Below, piece by piece: positions 34,592-43,660 of a stretch of DNA of 64,000 nt (its first letter is position 1; each line of letters begins with the position of its first letter). This DNA is from an uncultured Alloprevotella sp. (GTDB lineage: Bacteria; Bacteroidota; Bacteroidia; Bacteroidales; Bacteroidaceae): NCBI GenBank assembly GCA_944322325.1, contig CALUOQ010000007.1, positions 62,001-126,000 of the forward strand, read 5' to 3'. A model generated the notes under the pieces. It saw only the letters and a list, made by a program, of their open reading frames with translations, searched no databases and was not told the DNA's origin. Position numbers and translations under genes: made by a program.

Positions 34592-34653
34592 TAATTGATA
34601 ATTGATAGTTGATAATTGTCCATTGCCCATTATCAATTGTCCATTCTCAACTG
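34592..34653. repeat. Heptamer repeat tract 5
   Basis: AATTGATAATTGATAGTTG then inverted CATTATCAATTGTCCATTCTC units, between the adaptor and tail-completion genes. Confidence 0.82.
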
Positions 34654-35018
34654 CTTTCCAGTTCCACGGCCGAGCAGGTGAGCGTGGCCGTACCGGCGGC
34701 GCGGTCCACGTTGAGGGCGTCGATGTGGTACGTCTGCCCCATCCACTCCAGCCTCATGCCCGTGGCCATGAGCTGGGGCACGCTGCGCCAGAACTCGCGC
34801 CCGGGGCCCATCGCGGCGGCGTGGCGCACGGTGACGACGACGGTCGTCGGGTTCCACACCTCGCCCTCGCCAAGGGCGCGGCGCCCCTTGCGGAACTGCA
34901 CCCTGGCGCGGCAGCTGTAGACGACGGGCCACTGCGTGACCTGCTCGCCGTAGTCGCCCCGCTCGATGGAGGGGCGGCGGAAAAGGACGCGTTCGCGGAG
35001 GTCTCCTGCGGGAATCAT
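34647..35018 (-). CDS. Head-tail adaptor (SPP1 gp16-like)
   Basis: 123 residues. MIPAGDLRERVLFRRPSIERGDYGEQVTQWPVVYSCRARVQFRKGRR is the typical head-closure N terminus (GxLRxRVxFxxP...DxxGxxxxxW). VRHAAAMGPGREFWRSVPQL and the C-terminal YHIDALNVDRAAGTATLTCSAV agree. It caps the portal-connector channel and offers a surface for the tail. Confidence 0.82.
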   Translation of the reverse strand: MIPAGDLRERVLFRRPSIERGDYGEQVTQWPVVYSCRARVQFRKGRRALGEGEVWNPTTVVVTVRHAAAMGPGREFWRSVPQLMATGMRLEWMGQTYHIDALNVDRAAGTATLTCSAVELESS

Positions 35019-35021
35019 TTT

Positions 35022-35118
35022 TTAATTGACGACAGTTGACAGTTGATAATTGATAATTGATAATTTACAGTTGACGAATTGATAATTGTCCATTGTCAAC
35101 TGTCCATTGTCAATTTCT
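35022..35118. repeat. Heptamer repeat tract 6
   Basis: A long tract of AATTGATAATTGATAATTTAC then inverted units. It includes a 50-bp composite block (35075-35124) identical to the one at 32371-32420 and holds the connector stop codon. Confidence 0.88.
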
Positions 35119-35518
35119 CAGAGGCCTCATCTGCCTCATTCGCCCCATTGAGGTTCGCCCCATCACTCCCAAGCCCCGCCACAGCCCGGCGGCAGGGCGG
35201 AGCGGGACGCTCGGTGAGGCGCACGTAGGGCTTGACGAGGTAGTCCAGCGTGTAGGGCACGGCCGCCTGGCTCAGGCCCGCCACGGGTTCGCGCACCCGG
35301 TAGAAGTGCGCCGCCAGCATCAGGGCCGCCAGCCTCAGCCTCACGGGCACAGCGCCACCGCCCATCAGGGCCAGCTCGCGCAAGGGGCGGCGCGTGGCGT
35401 CCACCACGGCGCGCTCGGCGGCAGCCCCGTATATGAGGAGCAGGCGGTCGTCCTCCTCGAAGTCCACGCGGCACTGCTGCTTTATCTCGTCGAGCGAGAG
35501 AAATGCGAGGGTTTCCAT
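35096..35518 (-). CDS. Head-tail connector (gp6-like)
   Basis: 140 residues. METLAFLSLDEIKQQCRVDFEEDDRLLLIYGAAAERAVVDATRRPL is the gp6/gp15 connector signature (IK..LR.D...ED..L......A), with an all-helical fold. After about residue 115 the sequence becomes DGANLNGANEADEASEKLTMDS, a tail wholly encoded by the 9-nt and 7-nt repeats and probably not part of the fold. Confidence 0.82.
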   Translation of the reverse strand: METLAFLSLDEIKQQCRVDFEEDDRLLLIYGAAAERAVVDATRRPLRELALMGGGAVPVRLRLAALMLAAHFYRVREPVAGLSQAAVPYTLDYLVKPYVRLTERPAPPCRRAVAGLGSDGANLNGANEADEASEKLTMDS

Positions 35519-35587
35519 TGTGTCTTTGTCTTTGGGTTATCGGTGATGATGGGGCGCGGCTTGCTGAGACCAAAGGGCTGCGGACGT

Positions 35588-36850
35588 TTACTCAGAGGTC
35601 CCATTGGCCTCATCTTCCCCATCCGCCCCATCGGGCTGCTCATCATTCTCCCCGTCGAGCTCCGCCAGCGTCGAGCTCAGCCGCAGCCGGTCGCCGCCCT
35701 CGACGGGCGGGCGGTCGTAGGCCTTTCGCAGCTCGTTGACCGTCAGCACGCCGTTGGCCAGCTGCTGCGCCTCGAAGCGGGCGCGCGTCGAGGGGTCCAT
35801 GCTCTGTAGGCGCGACAGGTCGAACTCGAAGCGCCGCCGCCCGTAGAGCGCGGCGGGCACGAGTTTGGCCCTCAGCTCCTCCTCTATCATCGTCAGCAGC
35901 GGCGCCAGCGTGTCCACGTAGAAGGCGTTCGTGGCGCTCTCGGCGCTCTTGTAGACGGCGCCCGTCGTGTCCATCAGCTTGGCGGGCGGCACGCCGAAGA
36001 AGCGCGCCACGTCCGACACCGAGAACTTGCGGCTCTCAAGGAACTGCAAGTCCGTCGACGTCATCGACAGGGGCGTGAGCCGCCCGTCGCCCGGAACGGC
36101 CACCACGCTCTGCCCCGAGTTGAGGCGGTCGCTCAGCTCGCCGGCCAGGGCGCGCAGCTCGCGGTCGTCGTAGTGTCCAAAGCCGCGCGTGCCCTCAGGG
36201 TCGGCAACCTCGGCGTTGGTCAGCACGGCCTTGTACTTGCCGCCCGTCTCGACGCGCTCCAGCTGCTCGCGGTCGCTCGTGGCCGCTATACTGAGCACGC
36301 GGCGGGCGTACGTCAGCGTCGAGACGCCCGTCAGCCCGCCGTCGAGGCTCAGGTTCTTGAAGTGGAGCACACGGCCGCCCGGCCACTGCCCCTGTAGGCC
36401 CGCCTGCAAGTCGTTGATGGTGTACGTGTCCGTCATCGGGTCGTAGCCCACGCACCGCGGGTCCGTCAGCACCAGGCCCGTCAGTTCGCCGTCGCGCCCG
36501 CGCTGGGGCACCACAACCGAGTTGCCGTAGAGCAGCACCTGCGAGACGACCGACTTCCACAGCACGTAGGGCGTCAGCCGCGCCGAGGGACGAACCGCCA
36601 GCAGGCGCCACAGCGGCGTGTCCGTCCACACCATGAAGCGGCCTTCGGCCGTGTTCAGGCGCTTCGGAACGAGCGTGAGCATACCTACCTGCGAGCCCAG
36701 GTAGTCCACCGCGCGGTAGGCCGCCGAAACCGTCAGCGCCGACTCGGGCGTCAGCACCTCGACGGCGCGGGGCGGAGGCAGCACAGGCGCCACCGGCGGA
36801 GGGCACACCTCGTCAGGGCCCGAACGCTTCCAGAATTTCCAGTTCACCAT
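35588..36850 (-). CDS. Portal protein, HK97 family
   Basis: 420 residues. SALTVSAAYRAVDYLGSQVGMLTLVPKRL, YNDLQAGLQGQWPGGRVLHFKNLSLDGGLTGVSTL-like regions and FSVSDVARFFGVPPAKLMD are typical of phage_portal family members. It forms the dodecameric vertex for DNA packaging. It lies after the capsid gene instead of between terminase and protease as in HK97. The C-terminal tail GENDEQPDGADGEDEANGTSE is made from 9-nt repeat units. Confidence 0.9.
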   Translation of the reverse strand: MVNWKFWKRSGPDEVCPPPVAPVLPPPRAVEVLTPESALTVSAAYRAVDYLGSQVGMLTLVPKRLNTAEGRFMVWTDTPLWRLLAVRPSARLTPYVLWKSVVSQVLLYGNSVVVPQRGRDGELTGLVLTDPRCVGYDPMTDTYTINDLQAGLQGQWPGGRVLHFKNLSLDGGLTGVSTLTYARRVLSIAATSDREQLERVETGGKYKAVLTNAEVADPEGTRGFGHYDDRELRALAGELSDRLNSGQSVVAVPGDGRLTPLSMTSTDLQFLESRKFSVSDVARFFGVPPAKLMDTTGAVYKSAESATNAFYVDTLAPLLTMIEEELRAKLVPAALYGRRRFEFDLSRLQSMDPSTRARFEAQQLANGVLTVNELRKAYDRPPVEGGDRLRLSSTLAELDGENDEQPDGADGEDEANGTSE

Positions 36851-36860
36851 AGGCAGGAGT

Positions 36861-36924
36861 TAATTGACAATTGATAGTTGACAGTTGACAATTGTCAATT
36901 ATCAATTGTCAATTGTCCATTGTT
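36861..36924. repeat. Heptamer repeat tract 7
   Basis: AATTGACAATTGATAGTTG then inverted ATTGTCAATTATCAATTG units. It fills the portal-capsid gap up to the capsid stop codon. Confidence 0.87.
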
Positions 36925-38126
36925 TACGCCGTCGTCACCGTGCCCAGTGCGAAGGCCTCGGGGCGCAGCTGCACCATCGACCAGTCAGCGTTAAGCGTGA
37001 ACTGCACGATGTCCTCCTTGGCCCGGCTGTACGGGTCGACCACCAAGCGGAAGCCGCCGAACTGCCCCAGCATCTCGTAGCCCCAGCAACCGAAGGCCAC
37101 GTGGTCGGCCTCTACGGCGGCGCCCGTCTTGTCGAGGTTCAGGTAGTTCGTGCAGAACACCGGGATGCCCGCGATGCGGTCGTTCTCGATGACCATCAGG
37201 CCGCTACCCTTGTCGCGAGGCGTGGCCTCCAGCGTAGCCTTCATGTACTCGTCCATGACGTAGGCCATCGTGCCGTTCGGCGTGACGCCCTTCTTCAGCA
37301 CGGCGCCCTTCATCTGGAGCAGCTCGGCGTACGTGGGCACCGCGCCGGCAAACGTCACCTTTGTCGAGGCGCTATTGAGCGGGCCCTTGAAGTTCGTCGT
37401 GTAGTCCTCGGGGCAGAACATGGCGCGGTTGATGACGCGCGTCATTGAGAGCGGCAGCTGCTGGTTGACGATGTCAAGGATGCGGCCCTCGCTCTGCGTG
37501 ATGCTCTGGCTCGTCACCGGCACCGTGATGCCGATGCGCTGGAGCACGGGCGTAATCTTCGTGATGTCTATCTTCTCGTCGTCCAGCTCCACGGCCTCGC
37601 CCACGAGCGACGCCTCCACCGAGCCTACCACCGGCCACACGTAGGTGCCCGCAAGGCCCGTCTGTAGGCGGATGCCCACACGGCTGTAGATGAGGCCCTG
37701 CTCCAGCGGCTCGATGATGTCCTGTATCTTCACCGGGATGAGCGGGTCCACGCTCGCCAGGTTCTGCGTGCCCGCCGAGCGCTGCACCGGCTGGTCGAGC
37801 TGAAGCTCAAGCACGCGGCGGTTGTCCACCGCCTCGCGCACCATGCGCACCAGCTCCACGCCGCGGTCCGCGCCGGGGATGCCGGACTCGCTTTCGAGGT
37901 TCAACATGCGGATGCGGTGGTCTATCGTGTCCACCGCGCGCTCCAGCTGCTCCATTCGGCCGCGCTCCTCGTCGGTGAGCGTGCGCTGTCCCTCCTCGCG
38001 GGCATTCACGGCGTCGTCGATGGAGTGCATCTCCTCGACGAGCGTCTCGCGCTGCGTGTACAGCGCCTCGATACGCTCGGCCTGGGCCGGGCGTCCGGAT
38101 TCTCTTACCTTCTTCTGCTTTGTCAT
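36924..38126 (-). CDS. HK97-family major capsid protein
   Basis: 400 residues. An N-terminal coiled-coil scaffold-like delta domain (residues 1-105, Glu/Arg-rich) precedes the capsid fold beginning near LASVDPLIPVKIQDIIEPLEQGLIYSRVGI. GLAGTYVWPVVGSVEASLVGEAVELDDEKIDITKITPVLQRIGI and ITQSEGRILDIVN are usual in the family. The delta domain is expected to be removed by the protease encoded immediately upstream. Confidence 0.93.
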   Translation of the reverse strand: MTKQKKVRESGRPAQAERIEALYTQRETLVEEMHSIDDAVNAREEGQRTLTDEERGRMEQLERAVDTIDHRIRMLNLESESGIPGADRGVELVRMVREAVDNRRVLELQLDQPVQRSAGTQNLASVDPLIPVKIQDIIEPLEQGLIYSRVGIRLQTGLAGTYVWPVVGSVEASLVGEAVELDDEKIDITKITPVLQRIGITVPVTSQSITQSEGRILDIVNQQLPLSMTRVINRAMFCPEDYTTNFKGPLNSASTKVTFAGAVPTYAELLQMKGAVLKKGVTPNGTMAYVMDEYMKATLEATPRDKGSGLMVIENDRIAGIPVFCTNYLNLDKTGAAVEADHVAFGCWGYEMLGQFGGFRLVVDPYSRAKEDIVQFTLNADWSMVQLRPEAFALGTVTTA

Positions 38127-38184
38127 AAGTTTATAAGTGTTAAAGTAAAAATGGTTACCCGATTGCGCAGGTTTTTTCTTTCAG

Positions 38185-38841
38185 TCAATAGCCCATGCGG
38201 CGGCGTACGCGGTGCAGGAAGTCCCGGTCGCGGCGCTCGCGCAGCAGGGCGGCGGCCCTGTCCACGCCGTCGGCGCCTGGCACGGGCAGGACGCCGGCCT
38301 CGCGGGCCGTGACGCTGGTCTGCTGGTAGGCCGGGTCGCTGACGATACTCGTGTCGTACATGGCGCCGATGTGGCGCACGCGGCGCAGCAGCGTGCCGTC
38401 GGTCCGCTTCTCGTAGCTCACGGCCGAGGCCTCGTCCGTCCAGTAGGCGAACGACGAACCCGCCAGGTCGCCGCGCCGCACGAGCTCGAGTGCAGTCTCG
38501 CCGTCGGGCGTGCGGGGCGCATCGAAGCTGTAGTGCACGCCCGTAGCGTCGACCGACAGGCGGAGCGTGCCCTCGCCCCGGTTCCAGCGGGCAAGGAGGC
38601 GCTGACGGTTGTGCCAGAGGAGCATCTTCACGTCCCAGCTCTTCAGGTCCTCGTCCGTCACGGCACCCGGTTCGATGATTTCGCGGTAGGCGTCGGCCCA
38701 GTCCACCAGCAGCACGCTCTCCACGCCGAAGACGACGGCGTAGCCCTCGATCGTGCGGCTCTCGCCGCCTCCGGTCGCCTCGCGCAGCCGGGGCTGGGCC
38801 GCACCGACGAACGAGCGTATCTCTATCTTTCTATCTTCCAT
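38185..38841 (-). CDS. HK97-type prohead serine protease
   Basis: 218 residues. RTIEGYAVVFGVES at the N terminus is the typical U35 opening. MLLWHNRQ holds the candidate catalytic His and LAGSSFAYWTDE the catalytic Ser, with a DTSIVSDPAYQQTSV motif after it. It cleaves the capsid delta domain during maturation. It precedes the capsid gene, and the 58-bp gap between them has no repeat tract. Confidence 0.9.
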   Translation of the reverse strand: MEDRKIEIRSFVGAAQPRLREATGGGESRTIEGYAVVFGVESVLLVDWADAYREIIEPGAVTDEDLKSWDVKMLLWHNRQRLLARWNRGEGTLRLSVDATGVHYSFDAPRTPDGETALELVRRGDLAGSSFAYWTDEASAVSYEKRTDGTLLRRVRHIGAMYDTSIVSDPAYQQTSVTAREAGVLPVPGADGVDRAAALLRERRDRDFLHRVRRRMGY

Positions 38842-38898
38842 AAGGCTGTTCTTGTCTACACCCTACCGGGAAAAGGCCACACGGGGCGGCCCTTTGGA

Positions 38899-38986
38899 AG
38901 TTGACAATTGAGAATTGACAATTAATCGCCCGACACTCAGAGGCCCCATCAACTGTCAATCGTCAACTGTCAACTGTAAATTGTCA
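38899..38986. repeat. Heptamer repeat tract 8 with 9-nt unit
   Basis: AGTTGACAATTGAGAATTG, then the linker ATTAATCGCCCGACACTC and AGAGGCCCC, then inverted TCAACTGTCAATCGTCAAC units. It ends in the terminase stop region. Confidence 0.85.
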
Positions 38987-40777
38987 TTCTATCTGGTTCC
39001 ACAGCCCGAAGCACATGAGCGTGGTGATGACGCTGTCTATCTTCAGGTTCTGGCGGCGCTTGACGGGTTTCTTGTTGCGCATCCGGTCCTCGTCGATGGT
39101 GGCGTTCACCAGGCAGTACGTCTGTATCGGGTTGCTGTCGAGCACGACGCCGCGCGGGTCGGAGAAGGCGGCGCGCTCGAACGTCTCCACCGGCGAGGTG
39201 AACGAGCCGTAAGTCTGCGGGTAGGCCGTCAGCACGCGCCCGGCCCGGCCGCCCTTCGAGGCAATCATGGCGCCCAGCTCGTTGACCACGTCCATGCTCT
39301 TGTACGCGTCGTACCCTATCTTAAGGACGCGCACCTGCTCGTTGCGCTCGGCCACGCTGCGGGCTATCACCTGCGGGTCGATGACCGCGCCGGGGCACGT
39401 CCTGAGCCAGCCGCCCTCGACCCACGTCTGGTAGAGCCGCCGGTTTGGGTGCCACGTGAGCGTCTGCTCGGGGATGAAGTAGTCCGTATGCACGTAGAAG
39501 CGCCGCAACGGGCGGGAGTAGATGACGTACGTCACGCACGAGAAGTCGTCCCTGACCGACAGGTCGATGCCCGCCATGGCCGGCGGCAGGCCCTCGACGC
39601 CCTCCATTGTCCAGCCCGGCTCCACCAGCGCCCGGGCCTCCGAGGGCGAGAACCAGGGGCGCACCGAGTCCGAGCTGAACACGTTGACCAGCTTCGTGCG
39701 GAACTCGAGCATCTGTTCCGGGTCGCGCTGGGCGCGCTGCCAGAAGTCGGCGTAGTAGTCGGGCTGCACGGTCACGCCGATGTGCGGGTTGCACTTGCGC
39801 CAAACCTCGGGGCGCCCCAGGTCCTCCTCGTCCCACACGTCGGGCTGGAAGAGCATGGCGAAGAGCGAGTCGTCCTCCAGCTCGCCCCTGAGCACGGCCC
39901 GAGCCCCGTCCAGCTCGGAGACGAAAGGCCCGTCGGGCACGCGGCTGGCCGTCGTGATGATGAGCGTCAGGGGCTCGAGCCGAGCGCCCATCGACGAGCG
40001 CAGCACGTTCAGCAGCTCGGCCCCGACGGAGTGCTCGTTGGTGTAGCGGGCCTGGGCGTACTCGTCCATGATGACCAGCGAGGCGTTGAGGCCGTCCTTC
40101 GTGTCGCCGCCCCCGGTGAGGCACTCGGCGAAGCTCTCCTTGCCCCAGGGGTTGCCCTCGCGCCACTCGATGTGCTCGCGCGTCATGCGCAGCAGGCGGC
40201 GCCCCGGGTCGAGCTGCCGGGCGATCTGCTTTATCTCCTTGAAGCAGACGAGGGCCTGCTTGTACGAGTTGGCGCCGCAGTAGGCCTGCGCGTTGGCGTC
40301 GCCCCACAGGAGCTCGGCCACGGCCAGCGACGCCGCGCTCGTGGTCTTGCTGAACTTGCGCGGCACGAACCAGATGGCCTCCCTGACCAGCCGCCGGCCG
40401 TCCGCGCGGTAAAAGCCGAACATCGAGGCGAACATGAACACCTGAACGGGCGTGAGCCGGTACTGCCGCCGGCCCTTGAGGCCCGAGAACTTCAGCGCCT
40501 CGTAGTAGCGCACGAAGCGGCGCACCCTGCCCGCGCGCCACTCGTAGCGGCCCAGCAGGTCGAGGAAGCGCGCCACGGCCAGCACCTCGTAGAGGTTGTG
40601 CCCCTCGGGGTCAGCCGCCAAGCCGCCGACGTACTCCAGGAGCCGCGGGTCGGTCTCCGCGAGCGGGAGCGCGTCGAGCCGCGCCGACCGCAGGCGGGCC
40701 GCAGCCGCGTCCTTCAGGCGGCGGGCCGCGTGCTCGCCGAGTCCGTCCTGTCCGGTGCGCTCGCGGGCGGCTTCCAT
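38984..40777 (-). CDS. Terminase large subunit
   Basis: 597 residues. The N-terminal ATPase has a Walker A variant VPRKFSKTT (138-146) and Walker B VIMDE (235-239) followed by YAQ. The C-terminal RNase H-like nuclease carries GIDLSVRDDFSCVTYV and a later Asp (KIDSVITTLM). This is the Terminase_1 (lambda/HK97-like) class that translocates and cuts phage DNA. The gene starts just after terS. Confidence 0.95.
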   Translation of the reverse strand: MEAARERTGQDGLGEHAARRLKDAAAARLRSARLDALPLAETDPRLLEYVGGLAADPEGHNLYEVLAVARFLDLLGRYEWRAGRVRRFVRYYEALKFSGLKGRRQYRLTPVQVFMFASMFGFYRADGRRLVREAIWFVPRKFSKTTSAASLAVAELLWGDANAQAYCGANSYKQALVCFKEIKQIARQLDPGRRLLRMTREHIEWREGNPWGKESFAECLTGGGDTKDGLNASLVIMDEYAQARYTNEHSVGAELLNVLRSSMGARLEPLTLIITTASRVPDGPFVSELDGARAVLRGELEDDSLFAMLFQPDVWDEEDLGRPEVWRKCNPHIGVTVQPDYYADFWQRAQRDPEQMLEFRTKLVNVFSSDSVRPWFSPSEARALVEPGWTMEGVEGLPPAMAGIDLSVRDDFSCVTYVIYSRPLRRFYVHTDYFIPEQTLTWHPNRRLYQTWVEGGWLRTCPGAVIDPQVIARSVAERNEQVRVLKIGYDAYKSMDVVNELGAMIASKGGRAGRVLTAYPQTYGSFTSPVETFERAAFSDPRGVVLDSNPIQTYCLVNATIDEDRMRNKKPVKRRQNLKIDSVITTLMCFGLWNQIE

Positions 40778-40781
40778 AGGC

Positions 40782-41138
40782 TTACTCTCCCTCCATGAGG
40801 CGGGCCAGCAGGCCGCCGCCCAGCTCGGCGCCGGGGTCGTCGCGCTTGAGCTCGCGGTTCATCAGCAGGCTCTTCAGGTCGGCGCGCACGGCGTCGGCCT
40901 GCTGGCGCAGCATCTGGACGGAGGGGCGCACCTTTTCGCGGCGGTGGCCCTCGCGCGAGGTCTCGACGGCCACGACGCCGTGTTCCAGCACGTCGCGCCG
41001 CAGCTCGCGGTAGACCATCAGGTCCGTGGCCAGCAGCTCCACCTGGTAGGACATTTCGGGCGAGTACTTCCCGGCCCGTTTCAGCACGCCGCGCACGTAG
41101 CGCTTGATGCGTTCCAGCTGTTTCTCCTCGTCGCTCAT
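40782..41138 (-). CDS. Terminase small subunit, P27-like
   Basis: 118 residues, mostly helical. LERIKRYVRGVLKRAGKYSPEMSYQVELLATDLMVYRELRRDVLEHG and SVQMLRQQADAVRADLKSLLMNRELKRDDPG resemble P27-type small terminases that recognise packaging DNA. It lies four bases upstream of terL, as usual. The packaging site is probably nearby, but no site can be identified by eye. Confidence 0.82.
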   Translation of the reverse strand: MSDEEKQLERIKRYVRGVLKRAGKYSPEMSYQVELLATDLMVYRELRRDVLEHGVVAVETSREGHRREKVRPSVQMLRQQADAVRADLKSLLMNRELKRDDPGAELGGGLLARLMEGE

Positions 41139-41141
41139 TTT

Positions 41142-41252
41142 GTTAATTGACAGTTGACAATTGACAGCTGACAGTTGACAGTTGACAATTAATGGGCCCG
41201 ATGAGTGTCGGGCGATTAATTGTCAATTGTCAACTGTCAATTGTCAATTGAT
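41142..41252. repeat. Heptamer repeat tract 9 with linker
   Basis: TTGACAGTTGACAATTGACAG units, a central AATGGGCCCGATGAGTGTCG linker, then inverted AATTGTCAATTGTCAACTG units. The endolysin stop codon lies inside it. Confidence 0.88.
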
Positions 41253-41654
41253 TCTGAGCTCCTCGCCGCGCAGCCGGCCCTCGCGGTAGCTGACGTGTAC
41301 CCACTGCGGGCCCGTGTCGTCGCCCTGCTCCCAGATGAGCTGGTCGAAGGGCAGATGGTCGCGTATGATTTCGTAGAGGCGGCGGTTCTCGGTGCGGCTG
41401 CCGGCGGTGATGTCGGCGGCCTCGCCGCGCAGGTGCTGACTCGTGGCGGCGCCGCCCACGGCGCGGTTCAGGGCCGGCGAGCGGTAGCCGCTGGTCACGA
41501 CCACGGGCCGCCCGTAGCGCTCGCGAAGCGGGTCGAGCACGTAGCGCACGAGCCTTTCCAGGGCGGCCACTTCGCAGACGGCGGGTTTGTTGCGGATGCC
41601 CAGGCGCTCGGCCGTCGAGGAGCGCGTGAGCTCCTTCAGCGTAAAGTGTTTCAT
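41244..41654 (-). CDS. Peptidase M15-family endolysin
   Basis: 136 residues. Zinc and catalytic residues are visible in TSGYRSPALNRAVGGAATSQHLRGEAADIT (His and Asp) and PQWVHVSY (His). This fold cleaves D-alanyl peptide bonds of peptidoglycan, and in Bacteroidetes phages it serves as the lysis enzyme. It is coupled to the upstream holin by an ATGA overlap. The last two residues and the stop come from the heptamer tract. Confidence 0.88.
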   Translation of the reverse strand: MKHFTLKELTRSSTAERLGIRNKPAVCEVAALERLVRYVLDPLRERYGRPVVVTSGYRSPALNRAVGGAATSQHLRGEAADITAGSRTENRRLYEIIRDHLPFDQLIWEQGDDTGPQWVHVSYREGRLRGEELRIN

Positions 41655-42193
41655 CGTTTCTTGTCTTTGTCAGTTGGTTTATCCCCATCAGCCCCATTCG
41701 CCTCATTGGTCCCATCAGCCCCATCAAGGTCCACCCCCAGCCGCCGCGTCAGCCACCCCACGAGCAGCGCCTTCACGCTCCAGCGCCGCTTAAGGCCATG
41801 CACCGCGCAGAAGTGCTCCGAGATGCTGTCGGCCTCGAGAACCAAGGCCGCCGCCAGCCCCATCGCGGCGCAGGCCTCGGGGCGGGCGCCCAGCGGCTCG
41901 AAGGCCGCACCGAACACCAGCCCCGCCGCCAGAAAGGCGTTATACTCAAGCGCCTTGCCCAGCGTGCGACGGCCGGCACGCGAGAAGTGGAACTCCGCGC
42001 CGCGCCGGCCCACCGAGTCCGCGATGCCGTAGCCGAAGTCGAGCGCGATGAGCACCACCAGCGCCAGCTCCATCCAGCGCAGCGTATAAATAGCCGCCAT
42101 CAGCTCCGACCCGAAGGTCGCTGCCGTCAGCGGCAGGCTCCAGTCCGTTACGGTCTTGGTGAAGCCGGTCATGTCGGGGTCAGAATGTGTCAT
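41651..42193 (-). CDS. Holin-like membrane protein
   Basis: 180 residues from MTHSDPDMTGFTKTV. Three or four hydrophobic segments (MELALVVLIALDFGYGIADS; YNAFLAAGLVFGAAFEP; ACAAMGLAAALVLEADSI) fit a phage holin of the Bacteroidetes type, which would let the M15 enzyme reach the wall. The C terminus LDGADGTNEANGADGDKPTDKDKKR is encoded largely by 9-nt repeats (41683-41735). Its stop overlaps the endolysin start. Confidence 0.75.
   Translation of the reverse strand: MTHSDPDMTGFTKTVTDWSLPLTAATFGSELMAAIYTLRWMELALVVLIALDFGYGIADSVGRRGAEFHFSRAGRRTLGKALEYNAFLAAGLVFGAAFEPLGARPEACAAMGLAAALVLEADSISEHFCAVHGLKRRWSVKALLVGWLTRRLGVDLDGADGTNEANGADGDKPTDKDKKR
41683..41735. repeat. 9-nt repeat array 2 (holin tail)
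   Basis: CCCCATCAG / CCCCATTCG / CCTCATTGG / TCCCATCAG units in register, translated as the acidic holin tail. Confidence 0.82.
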
Positions 42194-42207
42194 GTCGAGG
42201 CGTGGGG

Positions 42208-43332
42208 TTAGACTCTTTCGACGTTGCACTCCGAGATGACGAACTCGCCGCTCTCGTCCGAGCATCGTAGCGTGAACTCGTAGACATCGGGGTAGAGGTT
42301 GAAGTCGAAGCCGGTAATCGTGACGCTACGGCCCGAGCGGTTGACGGAGTAGAGCGTCTGGAAGCGCATCGTTTCACTCTGCGTGCCGCCCATGATGAGG
42401 GGGAAGCGGGTCAGGCTGCAGGCGGCAATCACTTCGTAGAACGGCTTGAAGAACTCCGCCCCGCCTGAGATCGTGACGTCGTAGGCGCTGACGCCGGATA
42501 GCACCGAGGGCACCCATTCCGGTGCCTGTGCATTGGCGGCGTGGATGCAGGTGTATCCGATGCGGCTGTTGGCGTACGAGTGGGTCTCGGCCGGCGGGGC
42601 CTCCAGCGCGTCGGCCCACGCCCCGTCCTTGCGGCCGTAGAGTTGGCCGTCCTGCGGCGCGTCGGACAGGCCACCACCGCCACTCTGTTCTTCGAGTTCG
42701 GTCACGCGCCCATCCAGCGCGTCTATTTCGCCCTCGGCGGTGTCGAGCCGTCTGGCCTGTGCGGTGTCTGCCGCCTCGAGCGCGTCTATCTCGACCTCGG
42801 CGGTGGTGATTTTGCCCTCGGCGGCGGTCAGGCGTTCGCCCAGCGCGGTGTCGGCAGCTTCAAGGGCGGTTATCTTCCCGTCCTGCTCGGTATCGGAGGC
42901 TTCCAGCGCGTCGAGCCGTCCGGCCTGTGCGGTGTCTGCCGCCTGTAGCGCGTCTATCTCGCCCTCGGCGGTGGTGATTTTGCCCTCGGCGGCGGTCAGC
43001 CGCTCGCCCAGCGCGGTGTCGGAGGCTTCGAGGGCGGTAATCTTCCCGTCCTGCGCGGTGTCGGAGGTTTCCAGCGCGTCGAGCCGTTCGCCTTGCGCGG
43101 TGTCGGAGGTTTGGAGCGCGTCTATCTCGCCCTCGGCCGTGTCCATGCGGCCCTGGAGGGCTTGGATGTCGCCCGACGGGTCGGGCACGGGGGCCCAGGC
43201 TGCGTCCTGCCGGCCGTAGAGCTGGCCGTCCTTGGGCGCGTCGGGCAGGCCGCCGCCACCGCCGCCTGTGCTCCGTGCGGCCAGGCCGTCGGCCAGTCCG
43301 AGGCGGGTGAGGTTCACGCGGCGGGGGCTCAT
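42208..43332 (-). CDS. Tail fibre / receptor-binding protein B
   Basis: 374 residues from MSPRRVNLTRLGL. There is a glycine linker, LPDAPKDGQLYGRQDAAWAPV, then a long coiled coil of about ten 14-residue units like DTAQDGKITALEAS, a second LYGRKDGAWADAL element, and a C-terminal head of about 120 residues ending FVISECNVERV. The head is related to that of the fibre at 44331-46412. The start codon overlaps the stop of the preceding gene (ATGA). A longer frame to 43512 is an Arg-rich shadow. Confidence 0.78.
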   Translation of the reverse strand: MSPRRVNLTRLGLADGLAARSTGGGGGGLPDAPKDGQLYGRQDAAWAPVPDPSGDIQALQGRMDTAEGEIDALQTSDTAQGERLDALETSDTAQDGKITALEASDTALGERLTAAEGKITTAEGEIDALQAADTAQAGRLDALEASDTEQDGKITALEAADTALGERLTAAEGKITTAEVEIDALEAADTAQARRLDTAEGEIDALDGRVTELEEQSGGGGLSDAPQDGQLYGRKDGAWADALEAPPAETHSYANSRIGYTCIHAANAQAPEWVPSVLSGVSAYDVTISGGAEFFKPFYEVIAACSLTRFPLIMGGTQSETMRFQTLYSVNRSGRSVTITGFDFNLYPDVYEFTLRCSDESGEFVISECNVERV

Positions 43333-43655
43333 GGCTGGGCGTCCTCCCCGCCGCCGGTCTCTGAGGTGGAGTCGTAAACGAGGGTGGCGAGCGTGGGCTG
43401 GAGCTCGCTGACGATGCGCACTTCGACGGGGTAGACGCCGTGGTCCAGCGCCTCGTCCCACACGGCGCCGGCACCGGCGCCCACGGCGCCCGGCAGGCGG
43501 CAGTTGGCCCACTGCGAGTCCGCGGCGCCGCCGTGGCGCTGGTAGAGGGACATGGGGGCGGCCTCGGCGCGCTCCACGTGCAGGGCGTAGGGCCCGGTGG
43601 CGGTGAAGGTGGCGGCCCAGCGGCCGTCGGCTTCCTGGGTGAATTGTAGTTCCAT
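43329..43655 (-). CDS. Fibre base / tail-attachment module, stand-alone
   Basis: 108 residues. MELQFTQEADGRWAATFTATGPYALHVERAEAAPMSLYQRHG is clearly related to the first 100 residues of the fibre at 44331-46412 (MELNFEQVNGAYVARVTVDGAYAVHLERSGRCPLAVLQRHG). Here it is a separate gene coupled to fibre B; there it is fused. It probably anchors the fibre to the tail. There is no recognised enzyme motif. Confidence 0.7.
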   Translation of the reverse strand: MELQFTQEADGRWAATFTATGPYALHVERAEAAPMSLYQRHGGAADSQWANCRLPGAVGAGAGAVWDEALDHGVYPVEVRIVSELQPTLATLVYDSTSETGGGEDAQP

Positions 43656-43660
43656 GTTTC

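Noticed and set aside
38915-40798. A 627-codon rightward frame opposite the terminase gene
   Set aside because: GC-rich shadow of a clear terminase large subunit; composition is His/Arg/Val-rich with no motif.
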